From positions 392 to 43,062 of the forward strand of contig VBJR01000215.1 of NCBI GenBank assembly GCA_005880175.1: DNA of 42,671 nt, read 5' to 3'. The notes beneath the pieces are model-generated. The model saw nothing but the letters and a program-made list of their open reading frames with translations. It searched no databases and was not told the DNA's origin. The DNA is from Chloroflexota bacterium. Its GTDB lineage: Bacteria > Chloroflexota > Dormibacteria > Dormibacterales > Dormibacteraceae. The position numbers were made by a program, and so were the translations under genes. Of this stretch, positions 33,063 to 40,436 are shown one piece after another (positions within the stretch are counted from its first letter, which is position 1; every line of letters begins with the position of its first letter).

Positions 33063-33626
33063 GTGAAGAGCGCGCTCGTGCTCGCCCCCGCGCCCGTGCG
33101 GGCGATCGGGCTCCTGGTCGCCGCCGTCGCGCTGGAGTGGGCGCGCGTGCTGGCGCTGCGGGGGCCGGAGTGGCAGGTGCCGGTGCTGCTGGCCGGCGGG
33201 CTCGCGCTGTGCCTCCTGGCCCTGGGCTGGTCGCCGGCGGAGCTGGGCCTGGGCTGGTCGCGCCTGCCCGAGCGGCTGCTCGGCGGCGCGGCGCTGGCCG
33301 CCGTGCTGCTGCTGCCGGCGGCCGTGCGCTGGGGCGGCGGCCCGGTGCTCGCGCCCCCGTTCGCGCTGGCCGCGGTGGCGGTGTCGGTGGGGGAGGAGGT
33401 GGCGTTCCGAGGCGCCCTGTTCGCGGCGCTGGACCGGGCCTACGGGCCGGCCGCCGCGGTCGTGGGCAGCACGGCGGCCTGGACGGCCGCGCACGCTCTC
33501 TCCCACCCGCTGCCGTTCCTGCCCGCGGTGGCGGCGGCGGGCCTGCTGCTCGGCCTCTGGCGCTGGGCGATGCGCGACCTGGTCGGCCCGATCATCGGCC
33601 ACGTGATCGCGGACCTGGCGCTGTGA
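33063..33626 (+). CDS. CPBP family intramembrane metalloprotease
   Basis: 187 residues with about five membrane segments. The CAAX-protease/bacteriocin-processing (CPBP) motifs are present: EEVAFRG (motif 1) and HALSH (motif 2), with GHVIADL near the end. These are glutamyl/zinc intramembrane proteases. GTG start; a -10-like TATCGT lies 12-17 bases upstream. The stop overlaps the GTG of the next gene (GTGA). Confidence 0.88.
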   Translation: MKSALVLAPAPVRAIGLLVAAVALEWARVLALRGPEWQVPVLLAGGLALCLLALGWSPAELGLGWSRLPERLLGGAALAAVLLLPAAVRWGGGPVLAPPFALAAVAVSVGEEVAFRGALFAALDRAYGPAAAVVGSTAAWTAAHALSHPLPFLPAVAAAGLLLGLWRWAMRDLVGPIIGHVIADLAL

Positions 33627-34411
33627 AAAGCAAGTGGGGGCAGGCCCCCCATCCCGGCACCCACCGGCGTCTCCGGTCCCTCTCGCCAGGGACCCGCCTC
33701 GCGCTCCTCGCCGCGGCCGTCGTCGCGTACGCGCTGGCCGCCTGGGCGGTCGCCCCCGGGTTCTACGACGGCATCGCGCCGCCCCAGCCGTACCGCTGGG
33801 TGTCGCCGCCGGCGCAGTTCCAGGGCAGCAACCAGCAGCCGCTCAGCGGGCACCAGTCGGTCAAGGTCGGCAGCAACGACAAGGTCGACCCGGCCACGGT
33901 GTTCACGCAGGACGGCCAGGCCGCGATCGCGTTCACGCCGGGGGCGTTCGTGGCGCCCTCGGACCGCTCGCCGGTGTCGATCGACATCAAGCCGCAGCCG
34001 GTGTTCCCCAACCCGGCCGGGATCCACCTCTCGACGAACGTCTACTGCGTCACCAGTAGCTCGCCGCTGGCGTCCGGCCAGCAGGTCCTGGTGACGCTGC
34101 AGTACTCGTCGCAGCTCGCGGCTCCCAGCGACGTGTACGTCTACCAGGACAACGGGCCGTGGCAGAAGATCGGGAACACGGGGACGGCCGCGCCGTTCTA
34201 CATCTCGGCCCGCTCCGGCACGCTGGGCTGCTTCGCGGCCGGATACGCCGCCAACGCGGCCCAGACCGCGCAGGGGGCGCGCGTGAGCGGCGGCCAGGCG
34301 CTGCCGATCATCGTGGCGCTGGCGATCCTGGTCGTGGTGCTCGCCGGCATCCCGCTGGCCGTCCTTCGCCGCCGCGGCGGCGGCGAGGACGACGAGGAAG
34401 AGGCGGGCTAG
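33623..34411 (+). CDS. Membrane-anchored protein with extracytoplasmic beta domain, unknown
   Basis: 262 residues. One hydrophobic segment near the N-terminus (LALLAAAVVAYALAAWAVA, about 28-46), an outer domain of about 170 residues rich in Ser/Pro/Gln with two cysteines (VYCVTS; LGCFAAG), and a C-terminal helix (LPIIVALAILVVVLAGI) followed by a charged tail. Translationally coupled to the CPBP protease, which might process it. Family not recognised. Confidence 0.75.
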   Translation: MKSKWGQAPHPGTHRRLRSLSPGTRLALLAAAVVAYALAAWAVAPGFYDGIAPPQPYRWVSPPAQFQGSNQQPLSGHQSVKVGSNDKVDPATVFTQDGQAAIAFTPGAFVAPSDRSPVSIDIKPQPVFPNPAGIHLSTNVYCVTSSSPLASGQQVLVTLQYSSQLAAPSDVYVYQDNGPWQKIGNTGTAAPFYISARSGTLGCFAAGYAANAAQTAQGARVSGGQALPIIVALAILVVVLAGIPLAVLRRRGGGEDDEEEAG

Positions 34412-35664
34412 ACCAGCCCCTCGGCCTGCAGGCGGCGGAGGGTCCGCTCGAACGCCGTCACGGTGCGCTCCACGTCGGCCTCGGTGTGGGCGGTGCTGAC
34501 GAAGCCGGCGCCGCGGAAGAGGTGCACGCCCTCCAGCAGCATCCCGTCCTGGAGCGCGTGGAACGCCTGCTGGTCGGGGTCGTCGGCGGCCAGCGCGACC
34601 CGGAACGTGGAGCTGGCGCCCTCCACCGAGCCGGCCACGCCGGCCCGGGCCAGCGCGCCGTTGAGCTCGCGGCGCAGCCAGCCGGCCGTCTCGTCGGCGC
34701 GGGACTGCGCGGCGCCGTCCGCGACCTCGTCCAGCATCGCCGAGCCGGCGGCGGCCGCCAGCGGGTGGCCGTTGTGCGTGCCGGGGTGCTTGACCTTGAC
34801 CTGGTCCGCGTCCCGGAACGTCAGCACCTCCATGACCTCGCGCGAGCCGCCCAGCGCGCCGCCGGGCATGCCGCCGGCCACGATCTTGGCCATCGTGGTC
34901 AGGTCGGGGAGGACGCCGGCGAGCTGCTGGACGCCGCCGGGCGACCACCGGAACCCGCTGATCACCTCGTCGAAGATCAGCAGGGTGCCGGTGTCCCGGG
35001 TCAGCTCGCGAAGGCCGGCCAGGAACTCGAACGTGACCGGCACGGTGCCGAAGCTGGCGCCGGTCGGCTCCAGGATCAGGGCGGCCACGTCGCGGCCGGC
35101 GAGGGCGGCCTCGACCGCCGCGTGGTCGGGCGGGACGATGGTCACCGCCTCGGCCAGGGCGGCCGGCACGCCGGGCGTCCCGGCCGGGCTGAACGCGGCC
35201 GTGTCGTGCCAGCCGTGGAAGTGGCGCTGGAGCCGGAGCACCCGGTCGCGGCCGGTGTAGCCGCGCGCGACCTGGAGCGCGAGCATCGTCGCCTCGGTGC
35301 CGCTGCTGGTGAAGTGGACCATCTCGACGGACGGCACCAGGGCGCAGATGCGCTCGGCCCAGGCCACCTCGCCCTCGTGCGAGGAGCCGGCGTGGAGGAA
35401 CTGGCCGGCCGCCCGCTCGATCGCCTCGACGACCGGGGCCGGGTTGTGACCGAGGAGCAGCGCGCCGTGGCCCATCACGTAGCAGACGAGGTCGTGGCCG
35501 TCGGCGTCCGTCTTGTGGCTGCCGCTGGCCGACGCGATCGACACGGGGAACGGCCGGGCGTGCCGGACGTCGTGCGTGATGCCGCCGGGGATCACGCGCC
35601 GGGCGCGCTCGTGCAGGGCCATCGAGCGCGGGTTGGCCGCGGCCCATTCCTCGGTGAGGCTCAC
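34408..35664 (-). CDS. Class III PLP aminotransferase, glutamate-1-semialdehyde mutase-like
   Basis: 418 residues. PLP-enzyme motifs: FTSSGTEATMLALQVAR (phosphate site), RHFHGWHD, LIFDEVISGFRWSPGG, TTMAKIVAGGMPGGALGG with the Schiff-base Lys, and KHPGTHNGHPLAAAA. It resembles HemL-type aminomutases, but lies last in the phenylacetate-oxygenase-like operon with no haem genes nearby, so a catabolic transaminase role is more likely (inference). The GTG start overlaps the stop of the zinc-ribbon gene (GTGA). Its last four bases overlap the convergent gene. Confidence 0.9.
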   Translation of the reverse strand: MSLTEEWAAANPRSMALHERARRVIPGGITHDVRHARPFPVSIASASGSHKTDADGHDLVCYVMGHGALLLGHNPAPVVEAIERAAGQFLHAGSSHEGEVAWAERICALVPSVEMVHFTSSGTEATMLALQVARGYTGRDRVLRLQRHFHGWHDTAAFSPAGTPGVPAALAEAVTIVPPDHAAVEAALAGRDVAALILEPTGASFGTVPVTFEFLAGLRELTRDTGTLLIFDEVISGFRWSPGGVQQLAGVLPDLTTMAKIVAGGMPGGALGGSREVMEVLTFRDADQVKVKHPGTHNGHPLAAAAGSAMLDEVADGAAQSRADETAGWLRRELNGALARAGVAGSVEGASSTFRVALAADDPDQQAFHALQDGMLLEGVHLFRGAGFVSTAHTEADVERTVTAFERTLRRLQAEGLV

Positions 35665-35837
35665 CGTTCGTCCTCCTCGTCCTCGTACTTCAGCGCCTCG
35701 TAGAAGTCGCCGCAGCTCCGGCAGCGGTACTGGAGCGTCATCGCCTGCGTGCCGAACAGGGAGATGACCTCGGCGTCGGTCGCGCCGCAGCGCGGGCAGC
35801 GCGGCGACGATCGCGGCCGTTCGGCGTCAGGCTCCTG
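35661..35837 (-). CDS. Zinc-ribbon small protein (PaaD C-terminal-like), start not found
   Basis: About 50-58 codons read RCPRCGATDAEVISLFG, then LQYRCRSCGDFYEALKY and an acidic end. The two CxxC knuckles and the FG spacing match the zinc ribbon found at the C-terminus of PaaD proteins, here separate from the MIP18-like part. No ATG, GTG or TTG occurs in frame before the first Cys, so the start is unclear: a missing segment, a rare start, or frameshifting out of paaC, whose stop it overlaps. The stop overlaps the aminotransferase GTG. Confidence 0.6.
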   Translation of the reverse strand, partial: QEPDAERPRSSPRCPRCGATDAEVISLFGTQAMTLQYRCRSCGDFYEALKYEDEEDER

Positions 35838-36516
35838 CCGGATAGAACCGCTTCTCCTCGAGGCCCCGGAGCATGCCGAACGTGCGTTCGTCGATCCTGC
35901 CGGGCCGGCCGCGCCGGCGCGCCGGGTCCCACGTCGCCCAGTCGATCTCCAGCCGGGGCGCGGCCCGCTCCAGGCGCTCCTCCAGCCGGGCGGCCAGCTC
36001 GCCGGGGCCCATCGCCAGCGCGCCCCGGTGCCGCAGCTCCGCGACGTCGCCGTCGGGCGGCCCGAACCACTCGATCGCCTGCCGCCAGGCCTCGTTCAGC
36101 GGCGCCTCGTCGATGCCGGCCCTGAGCCAGCTCCGCCCGTGCAGGAAGTGGTACCGCTCCTCGCTGAGCATCTTGCGCAGCCGCGAGCGCAGCACCTCCA
36201 CGTCGCCGTCCACGCATGCCTCGATCATGACGGTGAACGCGGTGTCCAGCACGGCGTTCGCCGCGACGAACTGCGGCCACGATGTCCACGGCTCGTCGAA
36301 GTAGGGCAGGGCGTGGAGGCTGCCGGCGTCGGTCTCGCGCTCGGAGCCGCGCGGGTCCCCGCCCAGCGGGTCGAGGCAGCCGTACAGGACGCGGGAGTGG
36401 CCCAGGTCGTCCAGGCCCATGGCGGCGGCGGCGATGTCGGCCTCCAGGGAGGGGGCGCGGGTGGCCCACTCGGCGTAGCGGAGGCCTAGCAGCTGCTTGT
36501 TGTCGGCCAGGCTCTC
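35827..36516 (-). pseudogene. paaC: PaaC-like oxygenase subunit, 5' end missing
   Basis: The frame reads ESLADNKQLLGLRYAEWATR, then AAAAMGLDDLGHSRVLYG, SEERYHFLHGRSWLRAG, and ends EKRFYPAGA. This is a ferritin-like phenylacetyl-CoA monooxygenase structural subunit. The usual first ~20 residues and start codon are absent: at 36516 the frame joins directly onto the truncated paaB frame one base out of phase. As written, translation could only begin at the ATG of MGLDD (36420), losing the first helix. Likely a deletion or assembly gap. Confidence 0.8.
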
Positions 36517-36692
36517 GCCATCTCGATCCAGCGCTCCTCGTCGTACGTGGCCCGGGCGTACGCGGCGGCCAGGTCGTCGTCGGGGGCGACCACGCTGCCG
36601 ATCAGCCGGAGCGGCTCGACGCGCTGCTTGCGGGCGAAGACCTCGTACTCGCGGACGGAGCCGTGCACCCGGGAGAACGCGCGCTCGCTCAT
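36486..36692 (-). pseudogene. paaB: PaaB-like subunit, 3' end missing
   Basis: Begins MSERAFSRVHGSVREYEVFA and reads ARATYDEERWIEM, matching PaaB, the small bridging subunit of the phenylacetyl-CoA oxygenase. After that Met (36519) the usual 'VVPR' C-terminal strand is replaced by a short run in the paaC region. So about 15 or more residues are missing. The ATG overlaps the paaD stop (ATGA). Confidence 0.78.
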
Positions 36693-37000
36693 ACGGCGAC
36701 GCCCCACATCTCGAGCGCGTCGCGGCCGGCCTGCGTCATGCGCCTGGTGGACCAGGGCGGGTCCCAGACGATGTTGATCGTCACGTGGTCCACGCCGGGC
36801 TCTCTGAGCAGCCGCTCGCGCACGTCCTCCAGGATGAAGTCGGAGGCGGGGCAGCCCATCGCCGTGAACGTCAGGTCCACGGTGACGCCGGCGCCCTCTC
36901 GCCGGACGCCGTAGACGATGCCCAGGTCGACGATGTTGACGGGCATCTCGGGGTCGTCCACGTCCCGGAGCGCCTCCAGGAGGCCGGCGTCGTCAGGCAT
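36689..37000 (-). CDS. paaD: PaaD-like MIP18/DUF59 Fe-S assembly factor
   Basis: 103 residues: LLEALRDVDDPEMPVNIVDL, then GVTVDLTFTAMGCPASDFI with the conserved Cys, and VNIVWDPPWSTRRMTQAGRD-like end (INIVWDPPW). It lacks the C-terminal zinc ribbon of PaaD, which is found as a separate small gene four genes on. It probably matures iron or Fe-S centres of the oxygenase/reductase. Overlaps paaA by seven bases and paaB by four. Confidence 0.9.
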   Translation of the reverse strand: MPDDAGLLEALRDVDDPEMPVNIVDLGIVYGVRREGAGVTVDLTFTAMGCPASDFILEDVRERLLREPGVDHVTINIVWDPPWSTRRMTQAGRDALEMWGVAV

Positions 37001-37925
37001 GCCCGTGCGCCTTGCGGAACTGGTGGAACTCCTCCTGGAACGTGGCGACCATCTCGGCGTTGCGGGGGCCGCGGCCGCGCCAGCGCTTGATGACGTCGTC
37101 CCACGAGCAGGGATCGGCGAAGTCCCAGCGCTTGACGTCGGAGTCGAACGTGCAGGGGAACGGGTAGTCGACGACGAACGCGTCGCCCTCGCGGTGGGCG
37201 GGCACCTCGAGCCCGATCTCCTCGCAGTACGGGACCACGAGCGAGAGCCACCACTGGCGGAGCTGGTCGTTGGTCTTGCCCTTGAGCCGGTAGTCGAGCT
37301 GGGTGGAGTGCGTCTTGATGCTGTCCGGGAGGCCGAACCACTCGACCGTCAGCGGGAACATCCAGTTCACCGCCCGCTGCAGCTCGTCCTTCGTGGCGCC
37401 GCCGGCCTGCGCCATGCGCTTGGCCCACGTGCGGCCGTTGCGAAGGTGGAAGGTCTCCTCCAGCATCACCTTGTTCAGGCCGCGCTTCCAGGGGCCGTAC
37501 GAGCATTCCTCGTGGATGTCGCCCAGGAGGCAGAAGCCGGCCTGGTCGTAGAACAGGTTGGCGACGATCAGCTCGGTCCACGTCTCGAGCGGCACGTCGA
37601 ACGCGTACGGGTAGCGGAAGGACTTGGGGTCGCGGGAGAAGATCAGCTTCTCCTGGTCCTCGCCCAGCTCCTCGAGGATGTGGTACGCGATGTGGGCGTG
37701 CGCCAGCTCGTCCTGGATGATCGCGATGCCGGTCATGAAGGCGTTGATGCTGGGCGCGCGCTGGGCCGCCAGGTAGTAGGCGGGGGCGGAGATCAGCTCG
37801 GTGTCCCCGGAGACGAGCAGCGTGTGCTTGAGCTCGCGCAGGTACTCCGGCGTCATCTCCGACGTCGACTCGATCAGGTCGCCCTTCTCGAGCAGGCGGT
37901 CGAAGGTCGGGTTGGCACTGGCCAT
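36994..37925 (-). CDS. paaA: PaaA-like catalytic subunit of phenylacetyl-CoA-type oxygenase
   Basis: 310 residues, ferritin-like diiron fold. Metal-ligand motifs: IIQDELAHAHIAY (E-x2-H type) and MLEETFHLRNGRTWAKRM (E-x2-H). Also YYLAAQRAPSINAFMTG and NWMFPLTVEWFGLPD. Length agrees with PaaA. The complex epoxidises CoA-thioester aromatic rings. The window has no paaE reductase, paaK ligase or ring-opening genes, so the substrate may differ from phenylacetate. It starts directly at the paaX stop. Confidence 0.9.
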
Positions 37926-38828
37926 TCAGCTGCCTCCGTGGGAAACGGTGGTGGTCGCCGTGGGCACCGTTGTTCTGTCACCATTGTCCACGATCGTGTC
38001 GCCATCTGCAATACCGCGGTAGAAGCGCTCGGCGGGCGGGCGGAGCCGGGCGTTGTACTCGAGGAACGTCTCGTGAGCGGCGCGGCCGACCCAGCCCGGG
38101 GGCAGGAGCGCGTCGGGCAGGTCGGGGTCGCTGAACGGGAAGCGGCGGTACTCGTGGGTGAGCACGAAGCGGCGGGCGAAGGCGGTGCGGTCGTCGAGCC
38201 CGTCCGCGGCCCGCAGCTGCTGGCGGGTGCTGTCGAGGAACTCGGTGTAGCGGGCGCCGAGGCGCTTCAGGTCCCAGGCGCGGGCGACGACCTGCGCCGG
38301 GTCGGCGGGCCACTCCAGGGTGCCGTGGTGGAGGGTGACGTCGGCCTCGACGCCGCAGCGGCGGATCAGGTCGCGGACCTGGCCCCGGAGGTCGTGGGGG
38401 GTGACGAAGAGGCCGTTGCCGAGCGAGCCGAGCCCGAGGAAGCTGAGGCCCTGGCGGAGGCGGTCCCGCTGCCCCCGGCGAGGCTCGGGGAGGGAGTAGG
38501 AGACGAGGAGCCAGCGCCCGTCCCAGGCCGCGCGGTGGTCGCCGTAGATGCGGCGGGTGCCCTCGGCGATCAGGTCCTCACCGCGAGGGCTGAGGCGGTA
38601 CCGAGGTGGGCCGCCGTCGCGGCGCGCCGCGAGCCAGCCCTCGCGGGTCATGCGGGAGAGGGCGGAGCGGAGGGCGTTGTCGCCGACTCCGAGCTCACCC
38701 GCGAGGCGGACGAGGGCGCCGACCCGGACGTCCCGCTGCCCGAGGGGCCGGACGTAGTCCCCATAGAGGGTGAAGAGGAGCGAGCGGGGGTTGAGGGCCG
38801 GGGGCGGCGCCGACGCGGAGGTGGCCAT
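37926..38828 (-). CDS. paaX: PaaX family repressor
   Basis: 300 residues. N-terminal winged helix (RSLLFTLYGDYVRP; NALRSALSRMTREGWL) then the PaaX middle and C-terminal domains (GTRRIYGDHRAAWDGRWLLV, HGTLEWPAD, FVLTHEYRRFPFSDPDLPDALLP). PaaX represses paa genes until phenylacetyl-CoA binds. It is the first gene of the leftward operon, its stop touching the paaA start. A TACAGT -10 lies eight bases before the ATG. Confidence 0.92.
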   Translation of the reverse strand: MATSASAPPPALNPRSLLFTLYGDYVRPLGQRDVRVGALVRLAGELGVGDNALRSALSRMTREGWLAARRDGGPPRYRLSPRGEDLIAEGTRRIYGDHRAAWDGRWLLVSYSLPEPRRGQRDRLRQGLSFLGLGSLGNGLFVTPHDLRGQVRDLIRRCGVEADVTLHHGTLEWPADPAQVVARAWDLKRLGARYTEFLDSTRQQLRAADGLDDRTAFARRFVLTHEYRRFPFSDPDLPDALLPPGWVGRAAHETFLEYNARLRPPAERFYRGIADGDTIVDNGDRTTVPTATTTVSHGGS

Positions 38829-38836
38829 CGTGGGCC

Positions 38837-38842
38837 ACTGTA
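38837..38842 (-). promoter_or_regulatory. -10 box of the paa operon
   Basis: TACAGT on the left-going strand, eight bases before the paaX ATG, implies a leaderless or nearly leaderless mRNA. No good -35 is visible. Confidence 0.4.
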
Positions 38843-38852
38843 AGCCGGCTGG

Positions 38853-38858
38853 TAGAAT
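38853..38858 (+). promoter_or_regulatory. -10 box of the tRNA-His gene
   Basis: TAGAAT, near consensus, 47 bases upstream of the tRNA; -35 is poor. It lies back to back with the paaX promoter. Confidence 0.4.
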
Positions 38859-38905
38859 CGTGGCCGCTCCGCGGCACGGCCGACCCGGCCAGCGCCGCCG
38901 ACGTG

Positions 38906-38982
38906 GTGGCTATAGCTCAGCAGGTTAGAGCACCAGATTGTGGATCTGGGTGTCACGGGTTCGAATCCCGTTAGCCACCCCA
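38906..38982 (+). tRNA. tRNA-His (anticodon GTG), CCA encoded
   Basis: Acceptor GTGGCTA (38906-38912) pairs with TAGCCAC (38972-38978); discriminator C 38979 and CCA 38980-38982 are encoded. Base 38905 is G, giving the G-1:C73 pair specific to tRNA-His. Anticodon stem CCAGA/TCTGG encloses TTGTGGA with anticodon GTG at 38940-38942; the T-loop is GGTTCGAATCC. Confidence 0.97.
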
Positions 38983-39002
38983 ACCCCCTTCTATCAAGTT
39001 CG

Positions 39003-39027
39003 ATTTGGGCGGTTCTAACCACCAAAT
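39003..39027. other. Imperfect hairpin downstream of tRNA-His
   Basis: ATTTGGGCGGTT and AACCACCAAAT can pair with one bulge. It may end tRNA transcription or be a leftover recombination site. A second inverted repeat, TGGACAGCG at 39080-39088 and CGCTGTCCA at 39108-39116, lies further on. Confidence 0.35.
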
Positions 39028-39072
39028 GACCAGGCACCACCACCTCCGAAACGTGTCTCGATGTGCAGTGGT

Positions 39073-39243
39073 CTAGCGCTGGACAGCGGCGCGTTTTCCC
39101 GGATGGGCGCTGTCCAATCCGGACGTCACGGCGGTGTAGTCGAAGGCGGCGGACGGCGGCCCGGCGGCGAGCGCGCTCGAGCGACTCGTGAATGACGCGC
39201 GATCGAGGTCGAGGAGCGCCTGATTCAAGAGATGCGAACGCAT
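39073..39243 (-). CDS. Short ORF downstream of higA, doubtful
   Basis: 56 residues beginning MRSHLLNQALLDLDRASF. It occupies most of the 316-base gap between the tRNA and higA. No family recognised and no clear ribosome site; codon-position bias looks modest. Apart from it and two inverted repeats I see nothing else in 38983-39298. Confidence 0.2.
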   Translation of the reverse strand: MRSHLLNQALLDLDRASFTSRSSALAAGPPSAAFDYTAVTSGLDSAHPGKRAAVQR

Positions 39244-39298
39244 GGACTCGTCAATCCAGGTCCGGTCGGGCGCAGCCTGGTGTCCGGGTTCGCTGCTG

Positions 39299-39643
39299 CT
39301 ACCGCCCGCTCGCGGTCCGGGTGACCTTCCGCGTCGGCCGTCTGGCCGGTGACCTCTGAAGGTCGTGGAAGCGAACCTCCAGCCGGAGACCGAGCGCATC
39401 GGCCACCCGGTCCAGCGTCACGATCGTCGGCCGGCTGCCGCCGGCCTCCAGACGGCCCACCACGGACTGCGTGGTGCCCATCCGCGCGGCCAGCTCCCGC
39501 TGGCTCAGGCCGCGCGCCTCGCGCAGCTCGCGGACCATGCGGCCGATCTCGTACGCCGAGCGCGCCTGCTCGTACCCGGCCCTGGCGGCCGGGCTGTCCA
39601 TGCGCCGCTCCCGCAGGTCGTTCCAGCTCTCGCGTTCGCTCAT
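39299..39643 (-). CDS. HigA-type XRE antitoxin
   Basis: 114 residues. An HTH_3/XRE domain in the centre: GRMVRELREARGLSQRELAA, then MGTTQSVVGRLEAGGSRPT and TLDRVADALGLRLEVRF. The basic tail may bind DNA or toxin. It follows the toxin gene by seven bases, in the HigB-HigA order where the antitoxin is second, and probably represses the pair. Confidence 0.88.
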   Translation of the reverse strand: MSERESWNDLRERRMDSPAARAGYEQARSAYEIGRMVRELREARGLSQRELAARMGTTQSVVGRLEAGGSRPTIVTLDRVADALGLRLEVRFHDLQRSPARRPTRKVTRTASGR

Positions 39644-39650
39644 CTCTGAA

Positions 39651-39992
39651 TCAATCCTCTGCGGTGTGGCCCTCGGCGATGCACCGGCGCATCGCGGCCT
39701 CGGCCCGGGCGACCTCCTGGACCTCGCGCATCTTCGTCTTCCGGAAGACCGTCAGGAGCACGATCCGCCGCCCGCTGGCGATGTAGTAGCTGATGCGCTG
39801 CCGCTCGCGGCCCAGATGGAAGCGCAGCTCGCGGAGCTTCCCCCGGAGCTGCCGGGTGTACGGCTCGTCGAGGTGGACCCCTTGCTCCTGCAGCAGATCG
39901 ATGTAGAAGGCCACGTGACCGAACTCCTCGTCCGTCAGACCCAGGAGCCACTCCCGGACCTCCGGCTCAAGCTCTACGATACCCCAGCTCAT
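39651..39992 (-). CDS. RelE/HigB-type toxin (Gp49-like)
   Basis: 113 residues of the phage-derived Gp49-like/HigB family: EVREWLLGLTDEEFGHVAFY, RQLRGKLRELRFHLGRERQR, ISYYIASGRRIVLLTVFRKT. These cut mRNA at the ribosome. A low-GC repeat GCAA-TT-TTGC just upstream of the ATG may be the operator. Start ATG at MSWGIVELEPE matches the family length. Confidence 0.88.
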   Translation of the reverse strand: MSWGIVELEPEVREWLLGLTDEEFGHVAFYIDLLQEQGVHLDEPYTRQLRGKLRELRFHLGRERQRISYYIASGRRIVLLTVFRKTKMREVQEVARAEAAMRRCIAEGHTAED

Positions 39993-40436
39993 AGCAATTT
40001 TGCGATCATGCAGTATGCCAGGTTCGCGCGGTCGGAGAACTCGATGCCAGGATCCGCGAACGCCGTCAGCGTCCGGTTCGCCGGGGCGACGATCTGCTCA
40101 TCGGGTCGGTGGATACGTTCGCGGCGGCAGGAGAGTGCTGCGCCCAGGCCTGGTGCTGCTCGCGTCGACGGGCGTGCGCCGCGGCGGCCCGCGCGCCTCG
40201 TGGCGTCGCCAGCTCGCCGGCCATCGCTGGCGAGCGCCCGCGCCCGTCCTTGGCGGCCGTCTCCAGCACCTCCAGGCGGACGTCCAGCGCATCCGCTCGC
40301 AGCGGCCGAGCAGGCACTGAGCCACGTCGGGCCGGCGTCGCCACCTGCGCCTCCACCATGGGCGCCGGAGCGATCGGCTCCGTGATCCGCGCCCTCTCGG
40401 CTTGCCACACGACGCGGGCGATCCGTTGGGGTAACA
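39993..40436. other. 444-base stretch without a convincing gene
   Basis: Several overlapping frames exist, the longest leftward one (40437-40066) reading VEAQVATPARRGSVPARPLR, but none has a recognisable family, a clear ribosome site or codon bias that stands out. It may hold decayed sequence linked to the toxin-antitoxin insertion, plus the promoter of the LLM gene (TAACAA just before its ATG). Confidence 0.4.

Noticed and set aside
39471..40385. Rightward 304-codon frame across the toxin-antitoxin pair
   Set aside because: Antisense to two genes with firm HigA and HigB motifs, and has no domain features of its own.
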